Shown: positions 1 to 7,452 of the stretch, in pieces
Numbering within the stretch: position 1 is the stretch's first letter
Layout of the letters: the number at the start of each line of letters is the position of its first letter
Assembly: GCF_001707825.1 (NCBI RefSeq)
Contig: NZ_LYBM01000041.1
Location: 1 to 44,964, forward strand
DNA from: Veronia pacifica
Lineage (GTDB): Bacteria > Pseudomonadota > Gammaproteobacteria > Enterobacterales > Vibrionaceae
DNA: 44,964 nucleotides
Reading direction: 5' to 3'
Translations under genes and position numbers: made by a program
The notes under the pieces: generated by a model
Seen by the model: the letters and a program-made list of their open reading frames with translations, nothing else
Database searches by the model: none
What the model was told of the DNA's origin: nothing

Positions 1-11
1 TTTAAGTGAAA

Positions 12-85
12 TGGAGGCGCGTCCCGGAGTCGAACCGAGGTCCACGGATTTGCAATCCGCTGCATAGCCACTCTGCCAACGCGCC
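12..85 (-). tRNA. tRNA-Cys (anticodon GCA)
   Basis: Read on the minus strand, this 74-base segment folds as a complete cloverleaf. It starts GGCGCG, has GCA in the anticodon loop within GATTGCAAATC, a TTCGACTCC T-arm, and a matching acceptor end followed by an encoded CCA. It closely resembles E. coli tRNA-Cys. It carries cysteine to UGU and UGC codons. The window ends 11 bases further on, so whether it belongs to a tRNA cluster cannot be seen. It is relevant to the cysteinyl-tRNA synthetase and its Cys-codon leader at about 35 kb, although the two are far apart. Confidence 0.97.
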
Positions 86-252
86 TTTTTTTGTTTACCG
101 CTTTAGGAAGTTGCCCTCCGCTGCGGTACGGGTGGGCATTCTACGCATTAGCTTGATCGAGTCAACAATAAATTTTGTAAAACCTTGCCGTTAGGTCAAT
201 CTGCCGCCAAAAGCTATAAAAAAGCAACATAGCGGTAGCAAAATAAGCAGAA

Positions 253-861
253 TCAGTGGTTAGAAATGATTTTTCTATAAGTGAGATTAATTCTCCCACG
301 CCGAGGTTTGGCTGTTTTCGGCACTGTATGTTGCCAGAATGTCTGAGTTCTTCCCCCCATCACAAGCATTGAGCCCGAGTTCAGCTCAAATTCTTTTTTC
401 TCCTTGGTTTTCAGATGCCGTAATACAAATCGCCGAGTTTCACCAAGACTGACTGATGCAATCACCGGCGTTTCACCGAGTTCCTTTTCATTATCTTGAT
501 GCCATCCCATGTAATCACATCCATCACGGTAGTAATTGACCAACACAGAATTGAAAGTAGCTTGGGAGACCTTCTCACACTCAGATTTTATCTCGTTAAG
601 TACGTCCGGCATGGGGCTCGGTGGAAGAGTCAGGCCTGAGTATGTGTATTCATGATCACCATGCCATGCCTGCAGTCTGGGCTGGAGCAATTTGCGACCA
701 AACATTGTTACGGGTAACTGGCTCCAGGCTAACGTATTCTCAATACAGTCATACAAATCGGTGGCATGATGAAGCGGATAAAACTCTGGGTACCAAAGAA
801 GCCAACTCTCATCATCGAGTTCTATCCTGCCTGGTTGGTCAAACAAGTCCTGTTGATGCAT
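253..861 (-). CDS. AlkB-family 2-oxoglutarate/Fe(II) dioxygenase (DNA alkylation repair)
   Basis: A 202-residue cytoplasmic protein of the AlkB family, which oxidatively removes alkyl groups from bases such as 1-methyladenine and 3-methylcytosine in DNA or RNA. The iron-binding triad is visible as H121-x-D123 (in MGWHQDNE) and H178 (in FWQHTVP). The 2-oxoglutarate-binding motif RxNxTxR is R190-N192-T194-R196. Length and the N-terminal pattern resemble the ALKBH2/ALKBH3-like bacterial group rather than E. coli AlkB itself. The start codon has GAGGA four bases upstream. The gene lies downstream of the PuuB-like gene in the same direction, with about 150 bases and a weak terminator-like hairpin between them, so it probably has its own promoter. 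Family assignment is firm; substrate preference is inferred. Confidence 0.9.
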   Translation of the reverse strand: MHQQDLFDQPGRIELDDESWLLWYPEFYPLHHATDLYDCIENTLAWSQLPVTMFGRKLLQPRLQAWHGDHEYTYSGLTLPPSPMPDVLNEIKSECEKVSQATFNSVLVNYYRDGCDYMGWHQDNEKELGETPVIASVSLGETRRFVLRHLKTKEKKEFELNSGSMLVMGGRTQTFWQHTVPKTAKPRRGRINLTYRKIISNH

Positions 862-963
862 CAGTTCCTCAATCAGTCAGTCCCCCAGCCTTCTATTTAC
901 GGCACCGCATGGTTGTATAGGGGATACAAATTATTCAGTGAAGAGTAAATACGAATCAAATAC

Positions 964-990
964 AAAAAAGCCCATCGTAATGACAGGCTT
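964..990 (-). terminator. weak intrinsic terminator after the PuuB-like gene
   Basis: On the minus strand AAGCC (986-990) can pair with GGCTT (968-972) across a 13-base loop, followed directly by more T residues. It lies just after the stop codon of the PuuB-like gene. The stem is short, so this is only a plausible terminator. Confidence 0.4.
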
Positions 991-1011
991 AATTGTGTAT
1001 TGAAACTGTAC

Positions 1012-2292
1012 TTACTTTGACAGCTTATCCTCAAGCTGGGCTTTCCAAATGGCCATCGCCAGGGCAGGCTTCCTCAGCACCTCTGGTGTTGGTATCCATT
1101 TTTGCTTAATACGTGAAAAGACGTCAAAGCGACCCGCCTGACCCGCCATTGCCTCAGCCACCACACGGCCTGCAATATTTGTCAGCCCCACACCGTGTCC
1201 GGTGTAACCGTGAGCCGTATAGATATCATTGCCAAGATGGGCGATCTCCGGCATATAACTGCGAGTGACGGCAAACATCCCTCCCCAGTGATACTCCATT
1301 TTTATATCGTCTAACTGAGGAAATACCTTCAGCATACGCTGACGCAGTCGTTCCTGACTATCTTTATACTCACCATTGAAAGGGTGGTTTACGCCACCAA
1401 ACAGCAGCCTTCCATCTGCGGTAGGACGATAGTAATCGATACAGTTATTGAGGTCTGACATCGCCATCCTATTAGTGATTGGCATTCTCTCGCCCAAAGG
1501 TTCAGTAACAGCAATATATGAAGCCACGGGTAACACTTTAGACTGAGCTCGTCGATCAAGGCCGTCAAGATAAGCGTTACAGGCCAACAACACTTGACTG
1601 GCAGATACCCGTCCTTTGTCCGTGATAACCTCGTTGACCTTGCCCTTTTTGATCTGTTTTACAGGGCTGTTCTCAAAGACTCTAGCACCAAGAGATCGTG
1701 CAGCCTTAGCCAGACCTAGCGTGTAATTTAGCGTATGAAGATGTCCGCTGTTACTGTCGAATAACCCTCCGAGATATCGCTCTGTATTGGCAACCTCAGA
1801 GACTTTTTCGGCATCCCACCACTGGGCGCTTGGATATTGATAGTCTCCCTGTTTGAGCGCAAACCAGCTTTTAAGCTCTTCCTCTTGCGAGGCATTCAAA
1901 GCCAGTTCAATGTATCCGGGTTGAAAGTCACAATCGATATCAAATTCTGATATGCGGTCGCGAACTATATCAACGGACTCTACCGACAAATCCCACAGTT
2001 GCTTGCCCCACTCTCGGCCATAAGCGTCATCAACGTCGCGTAAGCCAAGACAGTAGCCCACCAGACATTGCCCTCCGTTTCGGCCTGAACCACCAAAAGC
2101 AATATGTTGAGCCTCGAGCACCACTACACTCAAGCCCTTTTTCCTCAGTTCAATAGCGGCGTTCATGCCAGTAAGACCTGCCCCGATAATGCAGACATCT
2201 GCCTGAATATCACCCTCAAGGAAAGGATGAGGATCAAAAGGATTGGCTGTCTTGTGGTAATAACTGTTCGATAAGTCGTGCTTTACTGACAT
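1012..2292 (-). CDS. FAD-dependent amine oxidoreductase, PuuB-like (gamma-glutamylputrescine oxidase family)
   Basis: A 426-residue DAO/glycine-oxidase fold flavoenzyme. The N-terminus holds the dinucleotide-binding segment IIGAGLTGMNAA (glycines 37-42) ending in the ribose-binding Glu60. The segment GGSGRNGGQ (67-75) is typical of the PuuB/OrdL group. The C-terminus has GYTGHGVGLTN, another FAD contact of this family. PuuB oxidises gamma-glutamylputrescine in putrescine breakdown. No PuuA, PuuC or PuuD gene is adjacent, so the real substrate could be another amine. It is divergent from a PotD-like polyamine-binding protein across 210 bases, which supports a polyamine link. The Shine-Dalgarno is weak. 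Family is confident, exact substrate is inference. Confidence 0.85.
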   Translation of the reverse strand: MSVKHDLSNSYYHKTANPFDPHPFLEGDIQADVCIIGAGLTGMNAAIELRKKGLSVVVLEAQHIAFGGSGRNGGQCLVGYCLGLRDVDDAYGREWGKQLWDLSVESVDIVRDRISEFDIDCDFQPGYIELALNASQEEELKSWFALKQGDYQYPSAQWWDAEKVSEVANTERYLGGLFDSNSGHLHTLNYTLGLAKAARSLGARVFENSPVKQIKKGKVNEVITDKGRVSASQVLLACNAYLDGLDRRAQSKVLPVASYIAVTEPLGERMPITNRMAMSDLNNCIDYYRPTADGRLLFGGVNHPFNGEYKDSQERLRQRMLKVFPQLDDIKMEYHWGGMFAVTRSYMPEIAHLGNDIYTAHGYTGHGVGLTNIAGRVVAEAMAGQAGRFDVFSRIKQKWIPTPEVLRKPALAMAIWKAQLEDKLSK

Positions 2293-2426
2293 AAATTTTT
2301 ACAGGCCCTGATAAACAACGTGGGATGACAGAAAAAAAACGCGGGCAGTTTGGCACTAACCTCTATCACCATCAAGTGTAAATATTGTAGCAATGTTGCA
2401 TTTTTTACGTGACAGTAATCAGAGTG

Positions 2427-2454
2427 TTGACTCTAAAGCAAAAAAAAATATGAT
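2427..2454 (+). promoter_or_regulatory. candidate sigma-70 promoter for the PotD-like gene
   Basis: TTGACT (2427-2432) and TATGAT (2449-2454) are separated by 16 bases that are almost all A. They lie about 50 bases upstream of the ATG at 2503. Both hexamers are close to consensus. It is a prediction from sequence only. Confidence 0.5.
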
Positions 2455-2502
2455 TCACAGTCAGTTCCATCGGTGGGACAGTTTATAAGGATTGTGACAA
2501 CT

Positions 2503-3543
2503 ATGATTTTTTCGAAAGAGGTGAAGGCGGCAAGCATCGCACTGTCCGCAATGTGTTCTTTTTCAGTTTCTGCAAACGAGCAAGTGCTGAACATTTATAA
2601 CTGGGCAGAATATATGCCAATGAAGGTGATTCGTGCGTTTGAGAAGGAATATCATGTTTCGGTAAATTACTCGACCTTCGAGAATAACGAATCTATGTAC
2701 ACCAAACTCAAGCTGCTGGATGGGAAAGGCTATGATCTTGCGTTTGCGTCTACCTACTTCATTGATCGCATGAGTTCAGAAGGCATGCTAGCAAAAATCG
2801 ACAAGTCACAAATCCCTCATTTGAAAGATCTGATCCCTGGATTACTCAATCAACCGTTCGACAAAAACAATGACTATTCACTGCCTTATATCTGGGGTGT
2901 GACAGGCATAAGTTACAATGGTGAATTAGTGGATGGCAAAGGTGTCACCAAGTGGGCAGACCTTTGGCAACCTCAATTTGCAGGTCAGCTCATGCTACTG
3001 GACGATGCCCGGGATGTGTTTGGTATGGCACTCAAAGCAAACGGACACAGCGTGAATAGCCGCAGTGAAGCTGAAATCAAGCAGGCCTATGAGAGTCTTA
3101 AATCACTCCGCCCCAATGTCGTCGTTTATAATTCAGACGCACCCCATGTTCCTTTTGTGACGGGTGAAGTTGGTATAGGTCAGCAATGGAACGGTAACGC
3201 CTATCTCGCTCAGGGAGAGATGGAGGATATACACTTTATCTACCCAGAAGAAGGGAGCATTCTATGGATGGATAACTTCATTATTCCAAAACACGCCGAG
3301 CAGAAAGTACTCGCCCATAAGTTTATTGATTTCATGTACCGACCTGAAAATCAGGCCGCTATGGTGGAAGAACTTGGCTATCCGGCACCGAGTAAGCGCG
3401 CGAAAGAGTTACTTTCGAAAGAGTTTACTGAGAACAAGACGATATTTCCTGACGACAAAGATGTTGAAAACGGCGAGTTTACCGATGATGTCGGTGACGC
3501 TGTCAGAATCTATGACAAATACTGGCAACTGCTAAAAAGCTAG
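2503..3543 (+). CDS. potD: PotD-like periplasmic spermidine/putrescine-binding protein
   Basis: A 346-residue extracytoplasmic solute-binding protein. A signal peptide ends at about SVSA/NEQ (residues 21-27), so the mature protein is periplasmic. The body follows E. coli PotD closely: IYNWAEYMP (31-39), STFENNESMYTKLK, DDARDVF (the acidic polyamine-contact loop), QQWNG, and ILWMDN. These include the aromatic and acidic residues that bind polyamine in PotD. The ATG at 2503 was chosen because AAGGA lies 11 bases upstream; an in-frame GTG at 2473 lacks a good site. There are no PotABC transporter genes alongside, and a terminator follows at 3566. It may serve a transporter encoded elsewhere or act as an NspS-type sensor ligand protein. 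The family is certain, the role is not. Confidence 0.9.
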   Translation: MIFSKEVKAASIALSAMCSFSVSANEQVLNIYNWAEYMPMKVIRAFEKEYHVSVNYSTFENNESMYTKLKLLDGKGYDLAFASTYFIDRMSSEGMLAKIDKSQIPHLKDLIPGLLNQPFDKNNDYSLPYIWGVTGISYNGELVDGKGVTKWADLWQPQFAGQLMLLDDARDVFGMALKANGHSVNSRSEAEIKQAYESLKSLRPNVVVYNSDAPHVPFVTGEVGIGQQWNGNAYLAQGEMEDIHFIYPEEGSILWMDNFIIPKHAEQKVLAHKFIDFMYRPENQAAMVEELGYPAPSKRAKELLSKEFTENKTIFPDDKDVENGEFTDDVGDAVRIYDKYWQLLKS

Positions 3544-3565
3544 ACGTCAGCGAAAACCACAAGAG

Positions 3566-3591
3566 AGCCGCTCATGCCCAGCGGCTTTTTT
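3566..3591 (+). terminator. intrinsic terminator of the PotD-like gene
   Basis: AGCCGCT (3566-3572) and AGCGGCT (3580-3586) form a seven-pair GC-rich stem with a seven-base loop, followed by TTTTT. It starts 23 bases after the stop codon, so the PotD-like gene is probably monocistronic. Confidence 0.9.
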
Positions 3592-3661
3592 GACTGACTT
3601 GGCAGGTAGCAAATCTGATACGTTGACAATAACGGCTCCTACCTAACTTCATAAGCTTTAG

Positions 3662-4180
3662 CCTAGGTTTACTGCTATCCCTTTGGCAGGCATGATTATT
3701 TGGAGTTTACTTATTGCCACAGGTTTTACATTTACTCTACAGACGCAAACTTGGGCAATTTATATTGGTACGGGTTCTATTGTTCATTTGATATTAGGGC
3801 TTACTAAATTAACAGGAGAAGACATAAAGTTCAAAAAAGGCGCTGAAAGAAACCCCTTCGACAGCATATTTTTAGCCGCTGTAGGCATGACGTTTCTCAC
3901 TTTTGTGATTAGCATCAGTCTTGCGATTGAGACCCCCTATGCATTACCCTTTGCGATAGCCGTTCAATCAGGTTTAATGTGGTTGGTGCATGGTGCGATT
4001 TGTAAACTTAAGGTCTGTATTTTTCATGCCATAAGCAGAACTATTTCATGTACCTGTGCGTTCATTATTAGTCCAGAAAATAGCTTTATCCGTCAGCCTA
4101 TCATTGTCGTCTTTTGCTATGCATTCACTATTTTCAAACTAGAAAAAAGATGGGCGAACATTCAACATGGAAAAATTTAA
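3662..4180 (+). pseudogene. N-terminally truncated DUF7010-like membrane protein
   Basis: The open frame runs from just after a TAG at 3659 to a stop at 4180. The first usable start is TTG at 3683 or ATG at 3692, neither with a clear ribosome site. It encodes four or five hydrophobic segments, with RNPFDSIFLAA and, near the end, PIIVVFCYAFTIFKLEKRW. The pattern resembles DUF7010 membrane proteins, which normally begin with about 20 hydrophilic residues before the first helix. Here the frame begins almost directly in that helix (PLAGMIIWSLL), so the true N-terminus appears lost. A terminator lies just upstream and no promoter is obvious. Function unknown; it could still be translated as a shortened protein. 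Confidence 0.5.
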
Positions 4181-4219
4181 CACCTCGTATAGCTTAAATA
4201 ATGACATGTCTAAAGTAAC

Positions 4220-4242
4220 GCGCACAGTGGTGTTCTGTGCGC
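4220..4242. repeat. perfect 8-bp inverted repeat between convergent genes
   Basis: GCGCACAG (4220-4227) and CTGTGCGC (4235-4242) pair perfectly around a seven-base loop. It lies between the convergent ends of the DUF7010-like remnant and the flavin-reductase-like gene. There is no T run on either side, so it may be a transcript-end stabilising hairpin rather than a classical terminator. Confidence 0.55.
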
Positions 4243-4260
4243 CAGTAAATAAGGTAATTT

Positions 4261-4875
4261 TTATTGAGGTCTCACAATAGCAAAAGGCTCAGTGATGCCC
4301 GCATACTCACCTCCACCTAGTCTTGCAAGGGGAGATACTTTGTCAGCAAACACTTTTAAACGTTGTTTAGCATCAAGCGAAACTACTTCGTCATTAATAT
4401 GTAAAGTTTTAACTTGAACAAATACCAATGACTGTGGTGTATCACCTATCTCTTTTACTTCGAACAACTCACAACCATAAGCAATACTGCAGTGTTTTAT
4501 TCGTGGTAAGTCAAAACCAGTAAATTCAACCAACTCAACTTCATTGGCTAAGACCTCTGAATCACCATGCTCAAGAGTTGCTGCCGTTGCGGTCACTAAA
4601 TCTGCATCTTCTTGAGATGCAATATGAATCACACATTGTTTGGTATTCACCACATTTTTGACAGTATCTTTAATCTCACCAGAGGGCTTTTTCCCCGCTG
4701 AAAACATCATTAATGGAGGGGCACTGGAGACAGCACTAAAGTATGAAAAAGGCGCTAAATTATAGTTTTTTTCGCCTGAATCAGTTAATACCCAAGCTAT
4801 CGGGCGTGGAATAATGGTTTGCGTCATTAAGTGATAAATTTGATGACTAGAAAAATCAGAAAAATTCAGTTCCAT
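4261..4875 (-). CDS. flavin-reductase-like, FMN-binding split-barrel protein
   Basis: A roughly 204-residue cytoplasmic protein of the flavin reductase-like (DIM6/NtaB) family. Typical features are IIPRPIAWVLTDSGEKNYNLAP near the N-terminus and PFSYFSAVSSAPPLMMFSAG, the part of the split barrel that binds FMN, then a strand with LVFVQVKTLHINDEVV. Members bind FMN and either reduce flavin with NAD(P)H or act on unknown substrates. An ATG twelve bases further upstream (4887) would add four residues; the site at 4875 (MELNFSDF) matches family starts better, but neither has a strong Shine-Dalgarno. It stands alone, convergent with the preceding remnant. Family good, reaction unknown. Confidence 0.8.
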   Translation of the reverse strand: MELNFSDFSSHQIYHLMTQTIIPRPIAWVLTDSGEKNYNLAPFSYFSAVSSAPPLMMFSAGKKPSGEIKDTVKNVVNTKQCVIHIASQEDADLVTATAATLEHGDSEVLANEVELVEFTGFDLPRIKHCSIAYGCELFEVKEIGDTPQSLVFVQVKTLHINDEVVSLDAKQRLKVFADKVSPLARLGGGEYAGITEPFAIVRPQ

Positions 4876-4887
4876 GTACATGATCAT

Positions 4888-5247
4888 ATTAAAAATAAGA
4901 CAATCATCATTACACAGTTAACGACACATAAGAAGCCATTAAAATTAATCTCTACTATAAACGTGTGCGTATCTAATGAGCGGATATCTAAAGGCACCCA
5001 CTTCATCTCATACAGTGAGAAACTCCTAACATCAGTGTCTGAATACGTACTAAGCATTCAGAATTTATTAGTCTCATTGAATAATCGTCAGCCCAGACAG
5101 CCTGTACAGGATGTTGTTCTTCCTCGCATTAACCTGCCTCAAGTTACAGAATCTCAACTATTTGGCGAAAGAATCATTTTTTGTTTTTTCCATTTAACGT
5201 TAAGCTCTTAGGCATGAACGGTGGATTTATATATCAGGTAGGGATAC
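4888..5247. other. 360-base gene-free stretch
   Basis: Between the flavin-reductase-like gene and threonine aldolase. A plus-strand frame of 126 codons overlaps the start of the neighbouring gene antisense and has no recognisable domain, ribosome site or sensible composition, so I do not call it. The stretch probably holds the two divergent promoters and possibly decayed coding sequence that I could not identify. Confidence 0.5.
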
Positions 5248-6261
5248 ATGCTCGATTTTCGCTCAGATACTGTCACTAAACCTTGCAATCGTATGCGTAA
5301 GCTCATGGCTGAAGCGCCGGTTGGCGATGACGTATACCAAGATGACCCCAGCGTAAATGATCTTGAAGCATGGGCCGCCGACAGGCATGGATTTGAAGCC
5401 GCTCTTTTTACGGCATCTGGTACTCAGGCAAATCTGCTCGCGATCTTGTCTCATTGCGAACGAGGAGATGAGTATCTATGCGGACAACAAGCTCATAATT
5501 ATAAATATGAAGCGGGCGGCGCTGCTGTTTTAGGTTCAGTCCAGCCTCAACCTATTGAAAATGATAAGAATGGTACGCTTCCATTTGATAAGCTTGCAGC
5601 GGCAATTAAGCCTGAAGACCTTCATTTCGCCCGCACGAAACTGCTCAGTCTTGAGAATACGATTGGTGGAAAGGTCCTTCCCCTAGAGTATCTGGCCAAA
5701 GCACGTCAGTTTGTTGATCAGCATAATCTTCTGTTACACCTTGACGGTGCAAGGGCTTACAACGCAGCGGTGGAGCTCAGAGTCGATATCACAGAGATCA
5801 GTAAACACTTCGATTCAATGACCATTTGTCTGTCTAAAGGCTTGGGAGCACCTGTTGGCTCATTATTACTCGGCGATACCGCTTTTATCGCGCGCGCAAG
5901 AAGACTCCGAAAAATGGTTGGTGGCGGTATGCGCCAAGCGGGGATCCTTGCCGTTGCGGGTAAGATGGCGCTGACTGAAAATGTTGACCGTCTGGCGGAG
6001 GACCACAGCAATGCCCGCTACCTTTCTGAGCAACTCGGCGCGATTCCCGGCTTCAATACCTTTATTTATCCCGTGCAAACAAATTTGGTTTATGCCGATG
6101 TCGCTGACCACATAGATATTAAAGCGATTGCCAACCAGTTAAAGGAAGAGGGCATTCTCTTCTCTCCTGCTCATAAGTGCATGAGACTGGTCACTCATAA
6201 AGACATATCACGTGAAGATATAGATACCTTCTTACAGCGTGTTGAATCACTGGTCGGTTAA
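5248..6261 (+). CDS. ltaE: low-specificity L-threonine aldolase
   Basis: A 337-residue fold-type I PLP enzyme that cleaves L-threonine and L-allo-threonine to glycine and acetaldehyde in the cytoplasm. The start MLDFRSDTVTKP, the motif APVGDDVYQDDP, the cofactor-binding HLDGAR (164-169, with Asp166) and the PLP lysine K197 in CLSKGLGAPVG are diagnostic. Length matches E. coli LtaE (333). A GTAGGGA-like site precedes the ATG. The DUF808 gene follows 18 bases after the stop, so the two are probably co-transcribed. Confidence 0.93.
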   Translation: MLDFRSDTVTKPCNRMRKLMAEAPVGDDVYQDDPSVNDLEAWAADRHGFEAALFTASGTQANLLAILSHCERGDEYLCGQQAHNYKYEAGGAAVLGSVQPQPIENDKNGTLPFDKLAAAIKPEDLHFARTKLLSLENTIGGKVLPLEYLAKARQFVDQHNLLLHLDGARAYNAAVELRVDITEISKHFDSMTICLSKGLGAPVGSLLLGDTAFIARARRLRKMVGGGMRQAGILAVAGKMALTENVDRLAEDHSNARYLSEQLGAIPGFNTFIYPVQTNLVYADVADHIDIKAIANQLKEEGILFSPAHKCMRLVTHKDISREDIDTFLQRVESLVG

Positions 6262-6279
6262 TTGTAAGAGGAAGAGAGT

Positions 6280-7227
6280 ATGGCCGGAGCCAGTTTGTTA
6301 ACACTGTTGGATGACATTGCGACAATTCTTGATGATGTAGCCGTAATGAGCAAAGTGGCGGCAAAAAAAACCGCAGGGGTGCTGGGTGATGACCTCGCCC
6401 TTAATGCTCAACAGGTTACCGGCGTAACCGCAGACCGAGAGTTACCTGTCGTCTGGGCCGTCGCTAAAGGCTCACTACTGAACAAGCTAATCCTTGTACC
6501 CTCAGCGTTGCTCATCAGTGTATTTATGCCGGTTCTCATTACGCCTCTTCTCATGCTGGGAGGCTTATTTCTATGCTTTGAAGGCGCGGAGAAAGTCGTT
6601 CATATCGCCTTACACAGCAAAGACAAAAAAGAAGATCAGTCTGATTCTGGTGACCATAATCAAATCACGCTTGACGCGGCGAGTTATGAATCCACCAAGA
6701 TCAAAGGCGCAATAAGGACAGACTTTATCTTGTCCGCTGAAATTATTGTCATTGCCCTGGGCGTAGTTGCATCGGCACCTTTTGTTACTCAAGTGGTTAC
6801 CCTCTTCACTATTGCCTTGCTGATGACCATAGGTGTTTACGGACTGGTAGCGTTAATTGTCAAGATCGACGACGCTGGGCTTTACTTGAGCCAGTCAGAG
6901 AGATCGGGAAATTTGGGTGTCGCCGCGAGACGTTTCGGTCTTATGCTGCTTGGCTTTGCACCTTATCTGATGAAAAGCCTCTCTGTGGTTGGTACCCTCG
7001 CTATGTTTCTGGTAGGTGGGGGAATACTGACTCACGGGGTTCATCTTCTCTCTGAGGTGATCACTGACGCTGCAAGAGAAACTGCGCTTATCCCGGCGGT
7101 GGGCGATATTATTTCTGCCGTGCTTCCAACGCTGTTGAATGGAGTTATCGGCCTATTGGCAGGGCTGATACTGGTAGGTATTTTCCAGCTTTTCAGTAAA
7201 GCAAAATCAAGCCTTACTCGCGCGTAA
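6280..7227 (+). CDS. DUF808 family inner-membrane protein (YedI-like)
   Basis: A 315-residue polytopic membrane protein. The N-terminus [33 protein letters not shown] (residues 1-33, shown here only as landmarks MAGASLL and DDVAVMSK) and [20 protein letters not shown] are signatures of DUF808, the family of E. coli YedI. Hydrophobic segments lie near residues 70-105, 150-195, 225-255 and 285-308. The function of the family is not established. AAGAGGAAGAGAG sits just upstream of the ATG. It follows ltaE closely and likely shares its transcript. An inverted repeat lies about 40 bases after the stop. Confidence 0.88.
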   Translation: MAGASLLTLLDDIATILDDVAVMSKVAAKKTAGVLGDDLALNAQQVTGVTADRELPVVWAVAKGSLLNKLILVPSALLISVFMPVLITPLLMLGGLFLCFEGAEKVVHIALHSKDKKEDQSDSGDHNQITLDAASYESTKIKGAIRTDFILSAEIIVIALGVVASAPFVTQVVTLFTIALLMTIGVYGLVALIVKIDDAGLYLSQSERSGNLGVAARRFGLMLLGFAPYLMKSLSVVGTLAMFLVGGGILTHGVHLLSEVITDAARETALIPAVGDIISAVLPTLLNGVIGLLAGLILVGIFQLFSKAKSSLTRA

Positions 7228-7264
7228 TCTTCCCTTTCCAGCGACTTATCTATTCTTTGTCATT

Positions 7265-7288
7265 GCGGATAACGCCGAGGTTATCCGC
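7265..7288 (+). repeat. 9-bp inverted repeat downstream of the DUF808 gene
   Basis: GCGGATAAC (7265-7273) and GTTATCCGC (7280-7288) pair perfectly around a six-base loop. No run of T follows, so it is at best a Rho-type or processing hairpin closing the ltaE-DUF808 transcript. Confidence 0.5.
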
Positions 7289-7452
7289 ACCTTATCCCTT
7301 CTGCACGCTATCATCGCTCACAGAATAATCATCTGACTCTAAAATAAGTGCGCTAGTCCACATTGCTGCAATTCCCCGCCAAGAAAGGCTCTAAATCAGT
7401 CAGTTAACAGCGTTACACTGAAATACGAAATATGTAGCGAAAGGAGAGCCAT

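Noticed and set aside
6-194. 62-codon open frame across the tRNA
   Set aside because: It runs antisense to tRNA-Cys and has no family resemblance.
4831-5211. 126-codon plus-strand frame
   Set aside because: It overlaps the flavin-reductase-like gene antisense, has no ribosome site and no recognisable domain.
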